From the NCBI GenBank assembly GCA_020850415.1, contig JADZER010000059.1, positions 81,283 through 145,282 of the forward strand: a stretch of 64,000 bases of DNA, written 5' to 3'. Below, piece by piece: positions 1 to 8,290 of this stretch. The notes beneath the pieces were generated by a model. It made no database searches. It was not told where the DNA came from and saw only the letters and a program-made list of their open reading frames with translations. Numbering within the stretch: position 1 is the stretch's first letter; every line of letters begins with the position of its first letter. Position numbers and translations under genes: made by a program. Origin of the DNA: Phycisphaerales bacterium (GTDB lineage Bacteria; Planctomycetota; Phycisphaerae; Phycisphaerales; UBA1924).

Positions 1-2236
1 CCAGATCGATCTCCGCGGCGTACTTGATGGGCTTGGTGTCGCCGCTCTTGGCGTCGACCTTCGAGAGCGAGCCGTCGGCGAGCACGAAGAGCGTGTCGCC
101 GTCCTTGTTCAGCTGCATCGACGCCGCGTCGGCGCCGAGCTTCTTGAGCATTGTGGTCTCTTCCTCGCGGAAATCACGCACCCACAGGTCGTACCCGGCC
201 TCGAACCTCGCGAGGTAGTAGAGCCGGTCGCCCTCGGGCGACATGGCGAAGTCGCCGAGGTCCGACGAGTGGGGCGTCAGGCGCACCGTCCGCGCCTCGA
301 TCCCCTTCATGTCGATCTCGAGCGGCTCGGGCTCCTCCTCGGCCTCCTCGTCGGCCTTCGCAGCCTCCTCCGTCTGGTCGTCCGCGCCGTCTTCGGCGTC
401 CTGATCCCCCGCCGGCGCGTCATCGGCGGCCTCCTCCGCTTCCTCGGCCTTCTCTTCCTTGGCCTTCTCCTCCTCCTTCTTCTTGTCCTCCTCCTCCTTC
501 TCCTTGTGCTTCTTCTCGAGCTCCTTCTTGAGCTCGTACTCCTCCTTGCTCATGTGGAACTTGTCGAAGGTGTCCTGGTTCAGGAAGACGGCGAGCACAT
601 CCTGCTCGGCCCCCCAGCTCCCGTGGCTGCGTTCGCCGTACCGCTCCGACGACCACAGCACCACGCCGCCGTCCATCCCCCAGCGCGGGCGCAGGTCCTC
701 GTACCCCGAGTTCGACAGCTCCATCGGGGCCGCGGCGGCGCTGCCGTCGCTCGGCACCAGCCCCACCTGCCCGAGCCAGAACCCGCGGGCGAGGAACTGG
801 GTCGCGAGGTACGACCCGTCCGGGGCCCAGCGGTACCAGTGATCGCCGTCCTCGTACGAGTAGAACTGGTCCCCGTTCATCGCCGTCACGGTCTCGCCGG
901 ACTCGATGTCCAGCACATGCACCGCCGTCCGGTTGTGGAGGTAGGCCACCTTCTTGCCGTCCGGCGAGTACCTGGGCTGGAACTCCTCGGCCCCGGTCGC
1001 CACCAGCGCCCGCTCGGCGAAGCTCGTCGCGCTGAAGAAGTAGAGCTCGTCCTCGTCGGCGAGCTTGGTCTCGTAGATGTTCCACGACCCGTCCCGCTCG
1101 CCGGCGTACACCAGCGCCCGGCCGTCGGGCGCGAAGTCCACCGACCGCTCCTGCTCGGGCGTCTGCGTGATCCGGCGCGTCGTCCCGAACTCCACGCTCG
1201 TCACGAACACATCACCCCGGACGATGAACGCGACCTCCTTGCCGTTCGAGGACGCGCTGAACTCCGTCGCCCCGGAGCGGGCCGTCTGGACCACCCGCGT
1301 GTCGTGACGCCCCTCCGACCCGAGCTGGATCGGCACGATCTGGGCCTGGGTCCCCCCCGCCATCCGGTAGATCTCCCCGTGCCAGCTGAACACCGCGACC
1401 CCCCCACCGCTCACCGAGAGGTCGCGCACGGGGTGGCGCTCGAACCGCGTGAGCTGCTCGGCCTGCGCCCCGGCACGCACGGGCATCCGCCACACATTAA
1501 AGTCCCCGGAACGCTCGCTGAGGAAGTAGAAGCTCTGCCCGTCGGCCGCCCACTGGGGGTTGCGGTCCTCGCCGGCGAACTCCGTCAGTTTCGTGTGCGA
1601 GCCGGCCGCAGTGTCGTACACCCAGATGTCCCTCGCGACAGCGGAGGTGTGATGCTTGCGCAGCTCGTTCTCGTACCCCTTGCGGTCCTCGTAGAGCATC
1701 CGCCCACCGTCCGCGTCGTAGACCGCCCGCAGCGCCGGGGTGGTCAGCAGCATGTCGGGCGTGCCGCCGGCCACCGGCACGCGGTAGAGCTCCGCCAGCG
1801 CCCCGCTCGGGAACAGCGTCGAGTTCACATCGTCCGTCCGGTTGCTCTCGAAGATCACCGCCGAATCGTCCGGCGTGAAATCGCTCGGCAGGTCGTCGGC
1901 CGAGTGCCAGGTCAATCGCTTGGCCTCGCCCCCCGCGGCGGGCATCACGAACACATCCAGGTTGCCGTGCCGGTCCGACGCGAAGGCGATCCACCGCCCG
2001 TCATGGGACCATACCGGCCGGGTCTCGTACGCCCCGTGGATCGTCAGCGGCCGGGCGGTGCCCCCGGACGCCGGCACCACATAGAGGTCGCCCCCGCTGG
2101 CGAACACGATCGTGCTCCCGTCCGGCGAAACGGCGGGCGAGCGGAACCAGTTCGAGGACACTTCCTGTGCCGCCGCGATCCCCCCGAACGCGCCCCACGC
2201 CGCCGCGGACACCACCAGCCAGTGAGCTTTCGACAT
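1..2236 (-). CDS. Tricorn/PD40-type protease-like protein, N-terminal part (gene runs off the left edge)
   Basis: About 745 residues are visible and the frame stays open to base 1, so the C-terminus is missing. The ATG at 2234-2236 has GAGGAG seven bases upstream. Residues 1-23 form a signal peptide ending in IAAAQ. Beta-propeller (PD40/TolB-like) blades follow, with repeats such as SPDGSTIVFASGGDLY and SHDGRWIAFASDRHG. Around residues 559-640 a strongly charged Lys/Glu/Ala/Asp tract interrupts the propeller, which then resumes (SPEGDRLYYLAR). This order matches secreted tricorn-like peptidases, which carry PDZ and S41 protease domains after the propellers. Those domains lie outside the window, so the protease assignment is inference. 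It is divergent from hutU. Confidence 0.75.
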   Translation of the reverse strand, partial: MSKAHWLVVSAAAWGAFGGIAAAQEVSSNWFRSPAVSPDGSTIVFASGGDLYVVPASGGTARPLTIHGAYETRPVWSHDGRWIAFASDRHGNLDVFVMPAAGGEAKRLTWHSADDLPSDFTPDDSAVIFESNRTDDVNSTLFPSGALAELYRVPVAGGTPDMLLTTPALRAVYDADGGRMLYEDRKGYENELRKHHTSAVARDIWVYDTAAGSHTKLTEFAGEDRNPQWAADGQSFYFLSERSGDFNVWRMPVRAGAQAEQLTRFERHPVRDLSVSGGGVAVFSWHGEIYRMAGGTQAQIVPIQLGSEGRHDTRVVQTARSGATEFSASSNGKEVAFIVRGDVFVTSVEFGTTRRITQTPEQERSVDFAPDGRALVYAGERDGSWNIYETKLADEDELYFFSATSFAERALVATGAEEFQPRYSPDGKKVAYLHNRTAVHVLDIESGETVTAMNGDQFYSYEDGDHWYRWAPDGSYLATQFLARGFWLGQVGLVPSDGSAAAAPMELSNSGYEDLRPRWGMDGGVVLWSSERYGERSHGSWGAEQDVLAVFLNQDTFDKFHMSKEEYELKKELEKKHKEKEEEDKKKEEEKAKEEKAEEAEEAADDAPAGDQDAEDGADDQTEEAAKADEEAEEEPEPLEIDMKGIEARTVRLTPHSSDLGDFAMSPEGDRLYYLARFEAGYDLWVRDFREEETTMLKKLGADAASMQLNKDGDTLFVLADGSLSKVDAKSGDTKPIKYAAEIDL

Positions 2237-2457
2237 GACAGACTCCTCATCGCGCAGCACGGCGCGTCCTCCATCCTAACTCGCCGGAGCCCGCCCGGCG
2301 CGACACTCCCGGGATTCCCCCCGCCGCGGCCGGCGGAATCCCGAGTCCCCGCCTGCGCCCCGGCGGGGCAAACCGGGCGCGGGCCCTTGTGCCCCCCACT
2401 CCCCGGGACTAGGCTCATGACGGCCGCCAACGCCGCCAGCCTGAGGAGGTTCACACC

Positions 2458-4188
2458 ATGGGCACCAGCACGATGACCGCACCCCGTGTCATCCGCGCCC
2501 CCCGCGGCTCCACGCGCACCTGCAAGACCTGGCAGGCCGAGGCCGCCATGCGGATGCTCATGAACAACCTCGACCCCGAGGTCGCCGAGCACCCCGAGAA
2601 GCTCGTCGTCTACGGCGGGCGGGGCCAGGCCGCCCGATCCTGGCCCGCCTACCACGCCATCATCAAGGCCCTCAAGAGCCTCGCTCCGGACGAGACCCTG
2701 CTGGTCCAGTCCGGCAAGCCCGTCGGCATCGTCCGCACCCACGCCGACGCGCCGCGCGTCCTCATCGCCAACTCCAACCTCGTCCCCCACTGGGCCACCC
2801 AGGAGCACTTCGATGACCTGGCCGCCAAGGGCCTCATCATGTACGGCCAGATGACCGCGGGCTCATGGATCTACATCGGCACGCAGGGCATCCTCCAGGG
2901 CACCTTCGAGACCTTCGCCGAGTGCGCCCGCCAGCACTTCGGCGGCACGCTCGCCGGGCGACTCTGCGTCACCGCCGGCTGCGGCGGGATGGGCGGGGCC
3001 CAGCCCCTCTCCGTCACCCTCAACGGGGGCACATGCCTCATCGCCGATGTGGACCACTCCCGGCTCGAACGCCGCCTGCACGACCGCTACCTCGACGAGA
3101 TCGTCCTCGATATCGACGACGCCATCGACCATGCCGTCGCCGAGGCCGCCAAGAAGCACGCCCGCTCCATCGGCGTCCACTGCAACGCCGTCGAGCTGCT
3201 CGAGCGCCTCATCGAGCGCGACATCACCCCCGACGCCCTCACCGACCAGACCAGCGCCCACGACCCCCTCAACGGCTATGTCCCCGTCGAGTACTGCTTC
3301 TGCGAGGCCGAGGAGGCCCGGCGCGCCGACCCCGCCCACTACACCGACCTCTCCCTCGCCAGCATGGAACGCCATGTCCGCGCCATGGTCGAGCTCCAGC
3401 GCCGCGGGGCCGTCACCTTCGACTACGGCAACAACATCCGCCAGCGCGCGCACGATCGGGGTTACAAGCACGCGTTCGACTTCCCCGGCTTCGTCCCCGC
3501 CTTCATCCGGCCCCAGTTCTGCGTCGGCCGCGGCCCCTTCCGCTGGGTCGCCCTCTCCGGCGCCGAGCGGGACATCTTCGTCACCGACCACGAGCTCTTG
3601 AAACTCTTCCCGCCCGGCTCCGGCGGCAGCGCCGACGGCCTCCGGCGCTGGATCCTCTCCTGCCACGCCAACCCCCAGGCCCTCCTCGCCGGGCGCTTCG
3701 ACGAGTGCGTTCCGGCCTTCGGCTTCCAGGGCCTCCCCGCCCGCATCTGCTGGCTCGGCCTCGGCGAGCGCGACAAGGCGGGCCTGCTCTTCAATAAGCT
3801 CGTCGCCAACGGCAAGGTCAGCGCCCCCATCGTCATCGGCCGCGACCACCTCGACTGCGGCAGCGTCGCCAGCCCCAACCGCGAAACCGAAGCCATGAAG
3901 GACGGCTCCGACGCCATCAGCGACTGGGCACTCCTCAACGCCATGGTCAATGTCGCCAGCGGCGCAAGCTGGGTCAGCTTCCACCACGGCGGCGGCGTCG
4001 GCATCGGCTTCAGCCAGCACGCCGGCCAGGTCATCGTCGCCGACGGCACCCCCGAAGCCGCCGCCCGCCTCGAGCGAGTCCTCACCAACGATCCCATGAT
4101 GGGCGTCTTCCGGCATGTGGATGCGGGCTACGACGTCGCCGCCGAGTGCGCCCGCGAGCAGGCTGTCCCCATCCCCATGGCCCGCTGA
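2458..4188 (+). CDS. hutU: Urocanate hydratase
   Basis: Urocanase converts urocanate to 4-imidazolone-5-propionate in cytoplasmic histidine degradation, using tightly bound NAD+. The 576-residue protein has the family's usual length and hallmark segments: [17 protein letters not shown] near residue 52, the NAD-binding [10 protein letters not shown] near residue 174, and [15 protein letters not shown] and [17 protein letters not shown] in the C-terminal third. A strong GAGGAGG site (2443-2449) precedes the ATG. No hutH, hutI or hutG gene is seen nearby, so the rest of the pathway must be encoded elsewhere. A short dispersed repeat starts immediately after the stop codon. Confidence 0.95.
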   Translation: MGTSTMTAPRVIRAPRGSTRTCKTWQAEAAMRMLMNNLDPEVAEHPEKLVVYGGRGQAARSWPAYHAIIKALKSLAPDETLLVQSGKPVGIVRTHADAPRVLIANSNLVPHWATQEHFDDLAAKGLIMYGQMTAGSWIYIGTQGILQGTFETFAECARQHFGGTLAGRLCVTAGCGGMGGAQPLSVTLNGGTCLIADVDHSRLERRLHDRYLDEIVLDIDDAIDHAVAEAAKKHARSIGVHCNAVELLERLIERDITPDALTDQTSAHDPLNGYVPVEYCFCEAEEARRADPAHYTDLSLASMERHVRAMVELQRRGAVTFDYGNNIRQRAHDRGYKHAFDFPGFVPAFIRPQFCVGRGPFRWVALSGAERDIFVTDHELLKLFPPGSGGSADGLRRWILSCHANPQALLAGRFDECVPAFGFQGLPARICWLGLGERDKAGLLFNKLVANGKVSAPIVIGRDHLDCGSVASPNRETEAMKDGSDAISDWALLNAMVNVASGASWVSFHHGGGVGIGFSQHAGQVIVADGTPEAAARLERVLTNDPMMGVFRHVDAGYDVAAECAREQAVPIPMAR

Positions 4189-4189
4189 A

Positions 4190-4223
4190 AACAGAGCCTG
4201 AAGCGCCAGCAAGGGTCCAACCC
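4190..4223 (+). repeat. Dispersed repeat family C, copy 1
   Basis: A sequence of the type AACAGAGCCTGAAGCGCCAG lies two bases after the hutU stop. Near-identical copies occur at 53116-53150 (same strand) and 62068-62104 (opposite strand). It may be the 3' untranslated tail of hutU. Confidence 0.6.
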
Positions 4224-4235
4224 TGAGGCCGAGAC

Positions 4236-4646
4236 ATGCCGCGCAAGAGCCATGACTACACCAAATGGTCTCGTATAGACTTCGACGGGACGGGAGAAGG
4301 CTCCCCCCAAAGACAAGAGGCTACCAAAGAGACAAATCGAGATCTGCAGAAGTCCATTCCGCAGTTGATTTGCGATGTCCACGAGGAGGTGTCTGCTGGT
4401 CGATCGGCGGAGACCAACCTCGCTCATGCGATCAAGAGGATGGTCTCGATGATGGGGCGGGTTGCGCTCGAACAGGAGAAAAGCACGAGAACGATGATCC
4501 GGTTGACACGGTGGCTGACGGCGCTAACTGTTGTGCTCACCGTTCTCACTATACTCACCGTGTTCACAAGCCTCCGAGCTTGCGCTACCATGGCGCCGCG
4601 GGGACAAAGCCCTCAGGAAGTGGAGCACACCGAGGGAATCGACTGA
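4236..4646 (+). CDS. Small single-pass membrane protein of unknown function
   Basis: This 136-residue protein is not recognised. The first 85 residues are hydrophilic, with a helical Glu/Lys-rich stretch (EATKETNRDLQKSIPQL, then a region rich in Ala and Met). One transmembrane helix follows (LTALTVVLTVLTILTVFTSL, about residues 90-112), then a short polar tail. It looks like a helical cytoplasmic domain anchored near its C-terminus. Base composition is visibly less GC-rich than hutU. An overlapping frame (4265-4684) also encodes 139 residues but lacks any coherent segment, so this frame was preferred. No clear Shine-Dalgarno is seen. Confidence 0.55.
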   Translation: MPRKSHDYTKWSRIDFDGTGEGSPQRQEATKETNRDLQKSIPQLICDVHEEVSAGRSAETNLAHAIKRMVSMMGRVALEQEKSTRTMIRLTRWLTALTVVLTVLTILTVFTSLRACATMAPRGQSPQEVEHTEGID

Positions 4647-4712
4647 GGGGGACCGAGGCGCGGCACCCCCGCCTTGCGCACTGACCGTTTTGTCACGGGA
4701 GAGCGGTAGTGT

Positions 4713-5309
4713 TTAGTTGCCGTCACTGCGGCGCTGCTTGAGAAAGGCGAACGCGTCCACAATCTGACGAAGACGCTCCTCGGCGGCACGCACCATCTCC
4801 GGGGGCAGGTCCATGGCGTGATACTTGTCGGGGTGGTAGCGGGCGGCCGCGGCGCGATAGGCCTTCACGACTGAGTCCCAATCGGGTGTGGCCGGTACCC
4901 CAAGTGCGTCATACGCGGATTGGACAGTCCACTCGTCAGGCCTGTCGCGGTGGTCGGAGGCTGCCGCGTGAACATTCTGTTCGAGAGCATCTTGAATGGA
5001 CTTGGCCAGCTCATCCACCTTGCGATGATCTGCTGCCGTGATGTAAAGAGCCGCGCCTGTCTGAACCTCAATTGCAATGCTCGCCACGAGGGGCTTGCCA
5101 TCGCTGATGTGCAGCCGAACAGTTGTCGGGTAGTGCCGGATATCGAATGCCCAAAGAGATGCCGAAGAATGGCCGCGATGAAACTCAAGGGAACCGCGCT
5201 CGCCCCCGATGAGCCTGAACCCTGACTTGCTTGCCCAATCACACGCCCGCTCTGCTGCTGCGGCCAAGTCGACATCCACTGAAATCTGCTTGGATTGTGT
5301 AATCGTCAT
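4713..5309 (-). CDS. J-domain protein with an uncharacterised N-terminal domain
   Basis: This is a 198-residue protein. The C-terminal 75 residues form a J domain (AYDALGVP, then AYRAAAARYHPDKYH with the essential His-Pro-Asp), which would stimulate an Hsp70 (DnaK) partner. The N-terminal 115 residues resemble a small alpha/beta domain and are not recognised. There is no Gly/Phe region and no zinc centre, so this is a class III J protein rather than DnaJ. The ATG at 5307-5309 is chosen because an AGGA motif lies at proper spacing; a GTG two codons upstream is possible. There is no adjacent dnaK. Confidence 0.75.
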   Translation of the reverse strand: MTITQSKQISVDVDLAAAAERACDWASKSGFRLIGGERGSLEFHRGHSSASLWAFDIRHYPTTVRLHISDGKPLVASIAIEVQTGAALYITAADHRKVDELAKSIQDALEQNVHAAASDHRDRPDEWTVQSAYDALGVPATPDWDSVVKAYRAAAARYHPDKYHAMDLPPEMVRAAEERLRQIVDAFAFLKQRRSDGN

Positions 5310-5647
5310 GCTCACATCCTAACGGGAGGGTGAGGTGGCGCCAACCCGTGCCTTCGGCGGGCGGCGGGTTCAAACCCCCAAGGGTGGCATGGGCAAGGCT
5401 GCACTGAGCCTTGCCCGTGCGGATCGGCTCGCGTCGGCCGCACGCCGCACCACGGGCAAGCCGCCGGGCCGGCTTGCCCATGCCACCCCTGCCTTCCTCT
5501 GCGTTCTCGGCGTGCTCCGCGGTGAGACCACCCTCCCCAACTCTCCCGGCCCCCTCCACCCCCACCGCGCACGCTTCCACACCCCCCGCGCCTGCATCCA
5601 CGGCCCCCGTGGCACCCGAAGCCCTGAGCCGGTAAACTGAACAGCCC
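5310..5647. other. Non-coding stretch dominated by a repeat unit
   Basis: No gene is supported here. The region holds repeat R1 (5368-5527) and then a C-rich spacer. A TAAACT hexamer at 5633-5638 lies nine bases before the GTG start of the next gene. A TGGCAC motif sits 17 bases upstream of that hexamer, which suggests a weak sigma-70-like promoter and a nearly leaderless transcript. Confidence 0.4.
5368..5527 (+). repeat. Direct repeat R1, left flank of toxin-antitoxin pair
   Basis: About 160 bp is closely repeated in the same orientation at 6192-6353. Each copy has two hairpins (GGGCAAGGCT with AGCCTTGCCC; GGGCAAGCCG with CGGCTTGCCC). Each ends in a module that reads AEHAENAEE on the other strand, a theme that also recurs at 59362-59399 and 60830-60861. 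Confidence 0.85.
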
Positions 5648-5938
5648 GTGACCGAACCTCCCCGCATCATCTTCCGAGTCCACGCCGTCCAGCGGATGTT
5701 CCGCTGGGGCGTCTCCGAGACGGATGTTCGCAGCGTCCTGGAAAGCGGCGAGACCATCGAGGACCGCCCCGACGAGCTGCCCTACCCAGTCCGACTGATC
5801 CTCGGCCGGGTCGAGGGTCGGCCCCTGCATGTCGTTGCCGCCTTCGACGAGCCGGGTGGTACAATCATCGTCATCACGGTCTATGAGCCCGACCCGGCGC
5901 GATGGAGCGACGGGTTCCGACGCAGAAAGAACCCATGA
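5648..5938 (+). CDS. DUF4258-family protein, likely toxin of a type II TA pair
   Basis: This 96-residue protein begins at a GTG codon. It has the DUF4258 pattern: FRVHAVQRMFRWGVSETDV, a Gly-Glu-x-Ile-Glu turn, and a strand-rich second half (RPLHVVAAFDEPGGTIIVIT, then VYEPDP). Small DUF4258 proteins are found with YgiT/MqsA-type zinc-finger partners in presumed toxin-antitoxin systems and share the compact RelE/MqsR-like size. Its stop codon overlaps the start of the zinc-finger gene (ATGA at 5935), so the two are translationally coupled. The toxin role is inferred from family and arrangement. The pair is bracketed by direct repeats R1 and R2. Confidence 0.75.
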   Translation: MTEPPRIIFRVHAVQRMFRWGVSETDVRSVLESGETIEDRPDELPYPVRLILGRVEGRPLHVVAAFDEPGGTIIVITVYEPDPARWSDGFRRRKNP

Positions 5939-6177
5939 ACTGCCCCATCTGCCGCCAAGGCGCCACACACGCGGCCACCGTGACGATCACGCTCGACCGG
6001 CCCGCCGACGGGCCCGGCGGGTCCACCACCGTCGTCTTCCGCGGCGTGCCCGCCCAGGTCTGCGAGAACTGCGGCGAACAGTTCGTGGACGAGGCCGTCA
6101 CCGCCAAGCTGCTCCAACAGGCCCAAGCCGCGGCCTCGGCCGGGGTGGAGGTGGAGGTACGCTCGTATGCCGCGTGA
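5935..6177 (+). CDS. YgiT-type zinc-finger protein, likely antitoxin
   Basis: This is an 80-residue protein. It has two Cys-x-x-Cys pairs, CPIC at residues 3-6 and CENC near residue 43. These match the zinc-binding domain of the MqsA/YgiT family, followed by GEQFVDEAVTAKLLQQAQAA. It lacks the C-terminal helix-turn-helix of full MqsA, so it probably neutralises its partner without being a complete repressor. The ATG at 5935 overlaps the stop of the DUF4258 gene and places the first CPIC right after the start. A longer reading from 5902 would add residues that belong to the upstream gene. Confidence 0.75.
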   Translation: MNCPICRQGATHAATVTITLDRPADGPGGSTTVVFRGVPAQVCENCGEQFVDEAVTAKLLQQAQAAASAGVEVEVRSYAA

Positions 6178-6191
6178 GTCGGCGGGTGGCC

Positions 6192-6353
6192 GTTTCAACC
6201 CTCCAAGGGTGACATGGGCAAGGCTGCCCTGAGCCTTGCCCGTGCGGATCGGCTCGCGCTCGCCGCACGCCACACCACGGGCAAGCCGCCGAGCCGGCTT
6301 GCCCATGCCACCCCTGCTTTCCTCCGCGTTCTCGGCGTGCTCGGCGGTGAAAC
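6192..6353 (+). repeat. Direct repeat R2, right flank of toxin-antitoxin pair
   Basis: Second copy of the ~160-bp R1 unit, in the same orientation and with scattered substitutions. It starts 15 bases after the antitoxin stop. The two copies enclose a ~660-bp segment that contains only the toxin-antitoxin pair. Confidence 0.85.
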
Positions 6354-6377
6354 CGGTTCTTCCCACCCCGCCACGCC

Positions 6378-6806
6378 TCAGATCGGCAGGTCCTTCGTCA
6401 CCGTCACATCATCCTCCGTCTCAAACTCCCCATCCGGCCCCGCGCTGACGATGCGGATGAGCCCCTTGCCCGAGCGTTCCTCCTTCTCGCAGGTAAACCG
6501 CACCTGCAACCCGCACGGATCCACGAACGCCCCCGCCGGCGCCTCCAGATCCTCCATCGACCGCGGCAGCGCATCGTTCGCCAACTGATACTGCGTCACG
6601 CTCGTCAGCAATTGCTGGGCCTGCATGTCGAGGTTGACCTCCTGCCCCCGCTCCTTCCCCTTCTGCACCTCGTCCATGTAGGTGGTGCCGCCCATGTTGC
6701 CGAACAGCAGGTAAAGGACGATCGCCATCACGATCAGCACGCCGATCAGCCCGAACGCGGCGGATCCTCGGCGTGCCGCGGCCGGCAGACGCGTGTTGGT
6801 CGGCAT
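6378..6806 (-). CDS. Single-pass pilin/pseudopilin-like protein
   Basis: This is a 142-residue protein. It has a short basic N-terminus (RLPAAARRGSAAF), one hydrophobic helix (GLIGVLIVMAIVLYLLFG), then a soluble domain (NLDMQAQQLLTSVTQYQLAN, then LPRSMEDLEAPAG). The soluble domain resembles major pseudopilins of type II secretion (GspG-like), including the terminal SAGPDGEFETEDDV segment. In GspG a similar Asp-rich region binds calcium. The helix lacks the canonical FTLIE, so normal prepilin peptidase cleavage is doubtful. ATG at 6806 is preferred over GTG at 6815 because GAGGTG lies at suitable spacing. Confidence 0.65.
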   Translation of the reverse strand: MPTNTRLPAAARRGSAAFGLIGVLIVMAIVLYLLFGNMGGTTYMDEVQKGKERGQEVNLDMQAQQLLTSVTQYQLANDALPRSMEDLEAPAGAFVDPCGLQVRFTCEKEERSGKGLIRIVSAGPDGEFETEDDVTVTKDLPI

Positions 6807-6997
6807 GACTTGCACCTCGCTGCTCGCAGTCTAGCCTGCGTCTGGCGCGTGCCCAGGCGGCGGGTGGTCGCGCTGAAGGATCCCCCGCTGCCCCTCCCGT
6901 GGCGTCTGTCTGGATCGGCGTTGAGAGCCCACCCGCCGCCCCGGTCGGCGGCCCCCGCCGGTCAGCGCCGTGAAGCGTCCGGGCCCCGCGCGTCGGG

Positions 6998-7026
6998 TTG
7001 ACCCCTGAAACCCGCTGGCTTAAGCT
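6998..7026 (+). promoter_or_regulatory. Candidate sigma-70-like promoter of the cytochrome c peroxidase gene
   Basis: TTGACC and TAAGCT are separated by exactly 17 bases. They lie about 50 bases upstream of the 7076 start codon, and the gap before it contains AAGGAG. Confidence 0.4.
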
Positions 7027-7075
7027 ATCAGGAGGCGTAAGTCCTTAATACAGATGCCGAGACAAGGAGCAGGGA

Positions 7076-8200
7076 ATGCGACTGACCCCGATGACCGCGG
7101 TTTCCGTCCTGGCGATGGCGCTGTTTTCCGTCGGATGCGGCAGTGAGAAGCCCGACTCCGACGCCGACAAGGCCAATACCGATGGCAGCACGCCCCACGC
7201 CGAGAGTGACAAGCCCGACGCCTCTGGCGAGAAGTCCAACGGCGAGTACGCCGACGCCGCCGGCCCCCCGTCCGAGCAGGTCAAGAGCATGTTCGGAGGC
7301 GTGAAGGCCGAGATCATCTCAGCCAAGAACCCCATCACGCCGGCCAAGGTCGAGCTTGGGCGCATGCTCTACTACGACGATCGCATCTCAGCCAACGGGA
7401 CCATCAGTTGCAACAGCTGCCACAAGCTGGACAACTACGGGGTGGACAGCCTGCCCACCTCGCCGGGGCACGATGGCACGCTGGGCGGGCGCAACAGCCC
7501 CACCGTGTACAACGCCGCCGCCCATGTCGCCCAGTTCTGGGACGGCCGGGAGGCGGATGTAGAGGCCCAGGCGAAGGGCCCGGTGCTGAACCCGGTGGAG
7601 CACGGCCTGGAGGACGGCGCGCAGGTGGAGGAGATCATCAAGTCGATCCCCGGCTACGCCCCGCTGTTCGCCGAGGCCTTCCCCGGCGAGGAGGACCCCA
7701 TCACCTTCGACAACTTCGCCCGCGCCATCGGCGCATTCGAGCGCAAGCTGGTCACCAAGGGGCGCTGGGACAGCTGGCTCGCCGGTGAGGGCGCCGCCCT
7801 GACCGGCCAGGAGAAGGCGGGGCTGGATCTGTTTATCGAGACCGGCTGCGTCACCTGCCACATGGGCCCCTACTTCGGCGGCAGCATCTACCAGAAGCTC
7901 GGCGCCATAGAGCCCTTCCACACCGCCGATATGGGGCGCTTCGCCGTCACCCAGAACGAGGCCGAGATGAACTTCTTCAAGGTGCCCGGCCTGCGCAATG
8001 TCGCCGAGACCGGCCCCTACCTGCACGACGGGTCGGTCGGCAGCCTTGAGGAGATGGTCACCATCATGGCCAAGCACCAGCTGGGCAAGGAGCTGACCAC
8101 GGCGCAGGTGACGGACATGGTGGCATTCCTCAAGTCGTTGACGGGCAAGATCCCGGACGAGTACATCAAGCGACCAATGTTGCCCGAGGACGAAGGCTGA
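7076..8200 (+). CDS. Di-haem cytochrome c peroxidase (MauG/CcpA family), lipoprotein
   Basis: This 374-residue protein would reduce hydrogen peroxide in the periplasm with electrons from small cytochromes, or act as a MauG-like oxidase. The N-terminus is a lipoprotein signal (ALFSVGCG) followed by a ~55-residue Asp/Ser/Lys-rich linker. Two c-haem sites are visible: CNSCH near residue 112 and CVTCH near residue 260. The flanking sequences are typical (GRMLYYDDRIS, RNSPTVYNAA, VPGLRNVAETGPYLHDGS). AAGGAG precedes the ATG. It stands alone, with a strong bidirectional hairpin after it. Confidence 0.9.
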   Translation: MRLTPMTAVSVLAMALFSVGCGSEKPDSDADKANTDGSTPHAESDKPDASGEKSNGEYADAAGPPSEQVKSMFGGVKAEIISAKNPITPAKVELGRMLYYDDRISANGTISCNSCHKLDNYGVDSLPTSPGHDGTLGGRNSPTVYNAAAHVAQFWDGREADVEAQAKGPVLNPVEHGLEDGAQVEEIIKSIPGYAPLFAEAFPGEEDPITFDNFARAIGAFERKLVTKGRWDSWLAGEGAALTGQEKAGLDLFIETGCVTCHMGPYFGGSIYQKLGAIEPFHTADMGRFAVTQNEAEMNFFKVPGLRNVAETGPYLHDGSVGSLEEMVTIMAKHQLGKELTTAQVTDMVAFLKSLTGKIPDEYIKRPMLPEDEG

Positions 8201-8234
8201 GCGGGCCGGGTCCCCACGAGTCAGATGTCCCCGC

Positions 8235-8263
8235 GAGGGCCTTCGGCGATGCCGAAGGCCCTC
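8235..8263. terminator. Perfect 13-bp hairpin between convergent genes
   Basis: GAGGGCCTTCGGC pairs with GCCGAAGGCCCTC around a 3-base loop (GAT). It lies between the peroxidase stop (8200) and the stop of the convergent unknown gene (8291). It has no T-run on either side, so it may act as a bidirectional hairpin terminator or mRNA 3' stabiliser. Confidence 0.6.
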
Positions 8264-8290
8264 ATTGCCGGGTCACTGTCGCCGCTCCCG

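Noticed and set aside
4265..4684. 139-residue open frame overlapping the small membrane protein gene
   Set aside because: It lacks hydrophobic or domain patterns, while the competing frame has a clean transmembrane helix.
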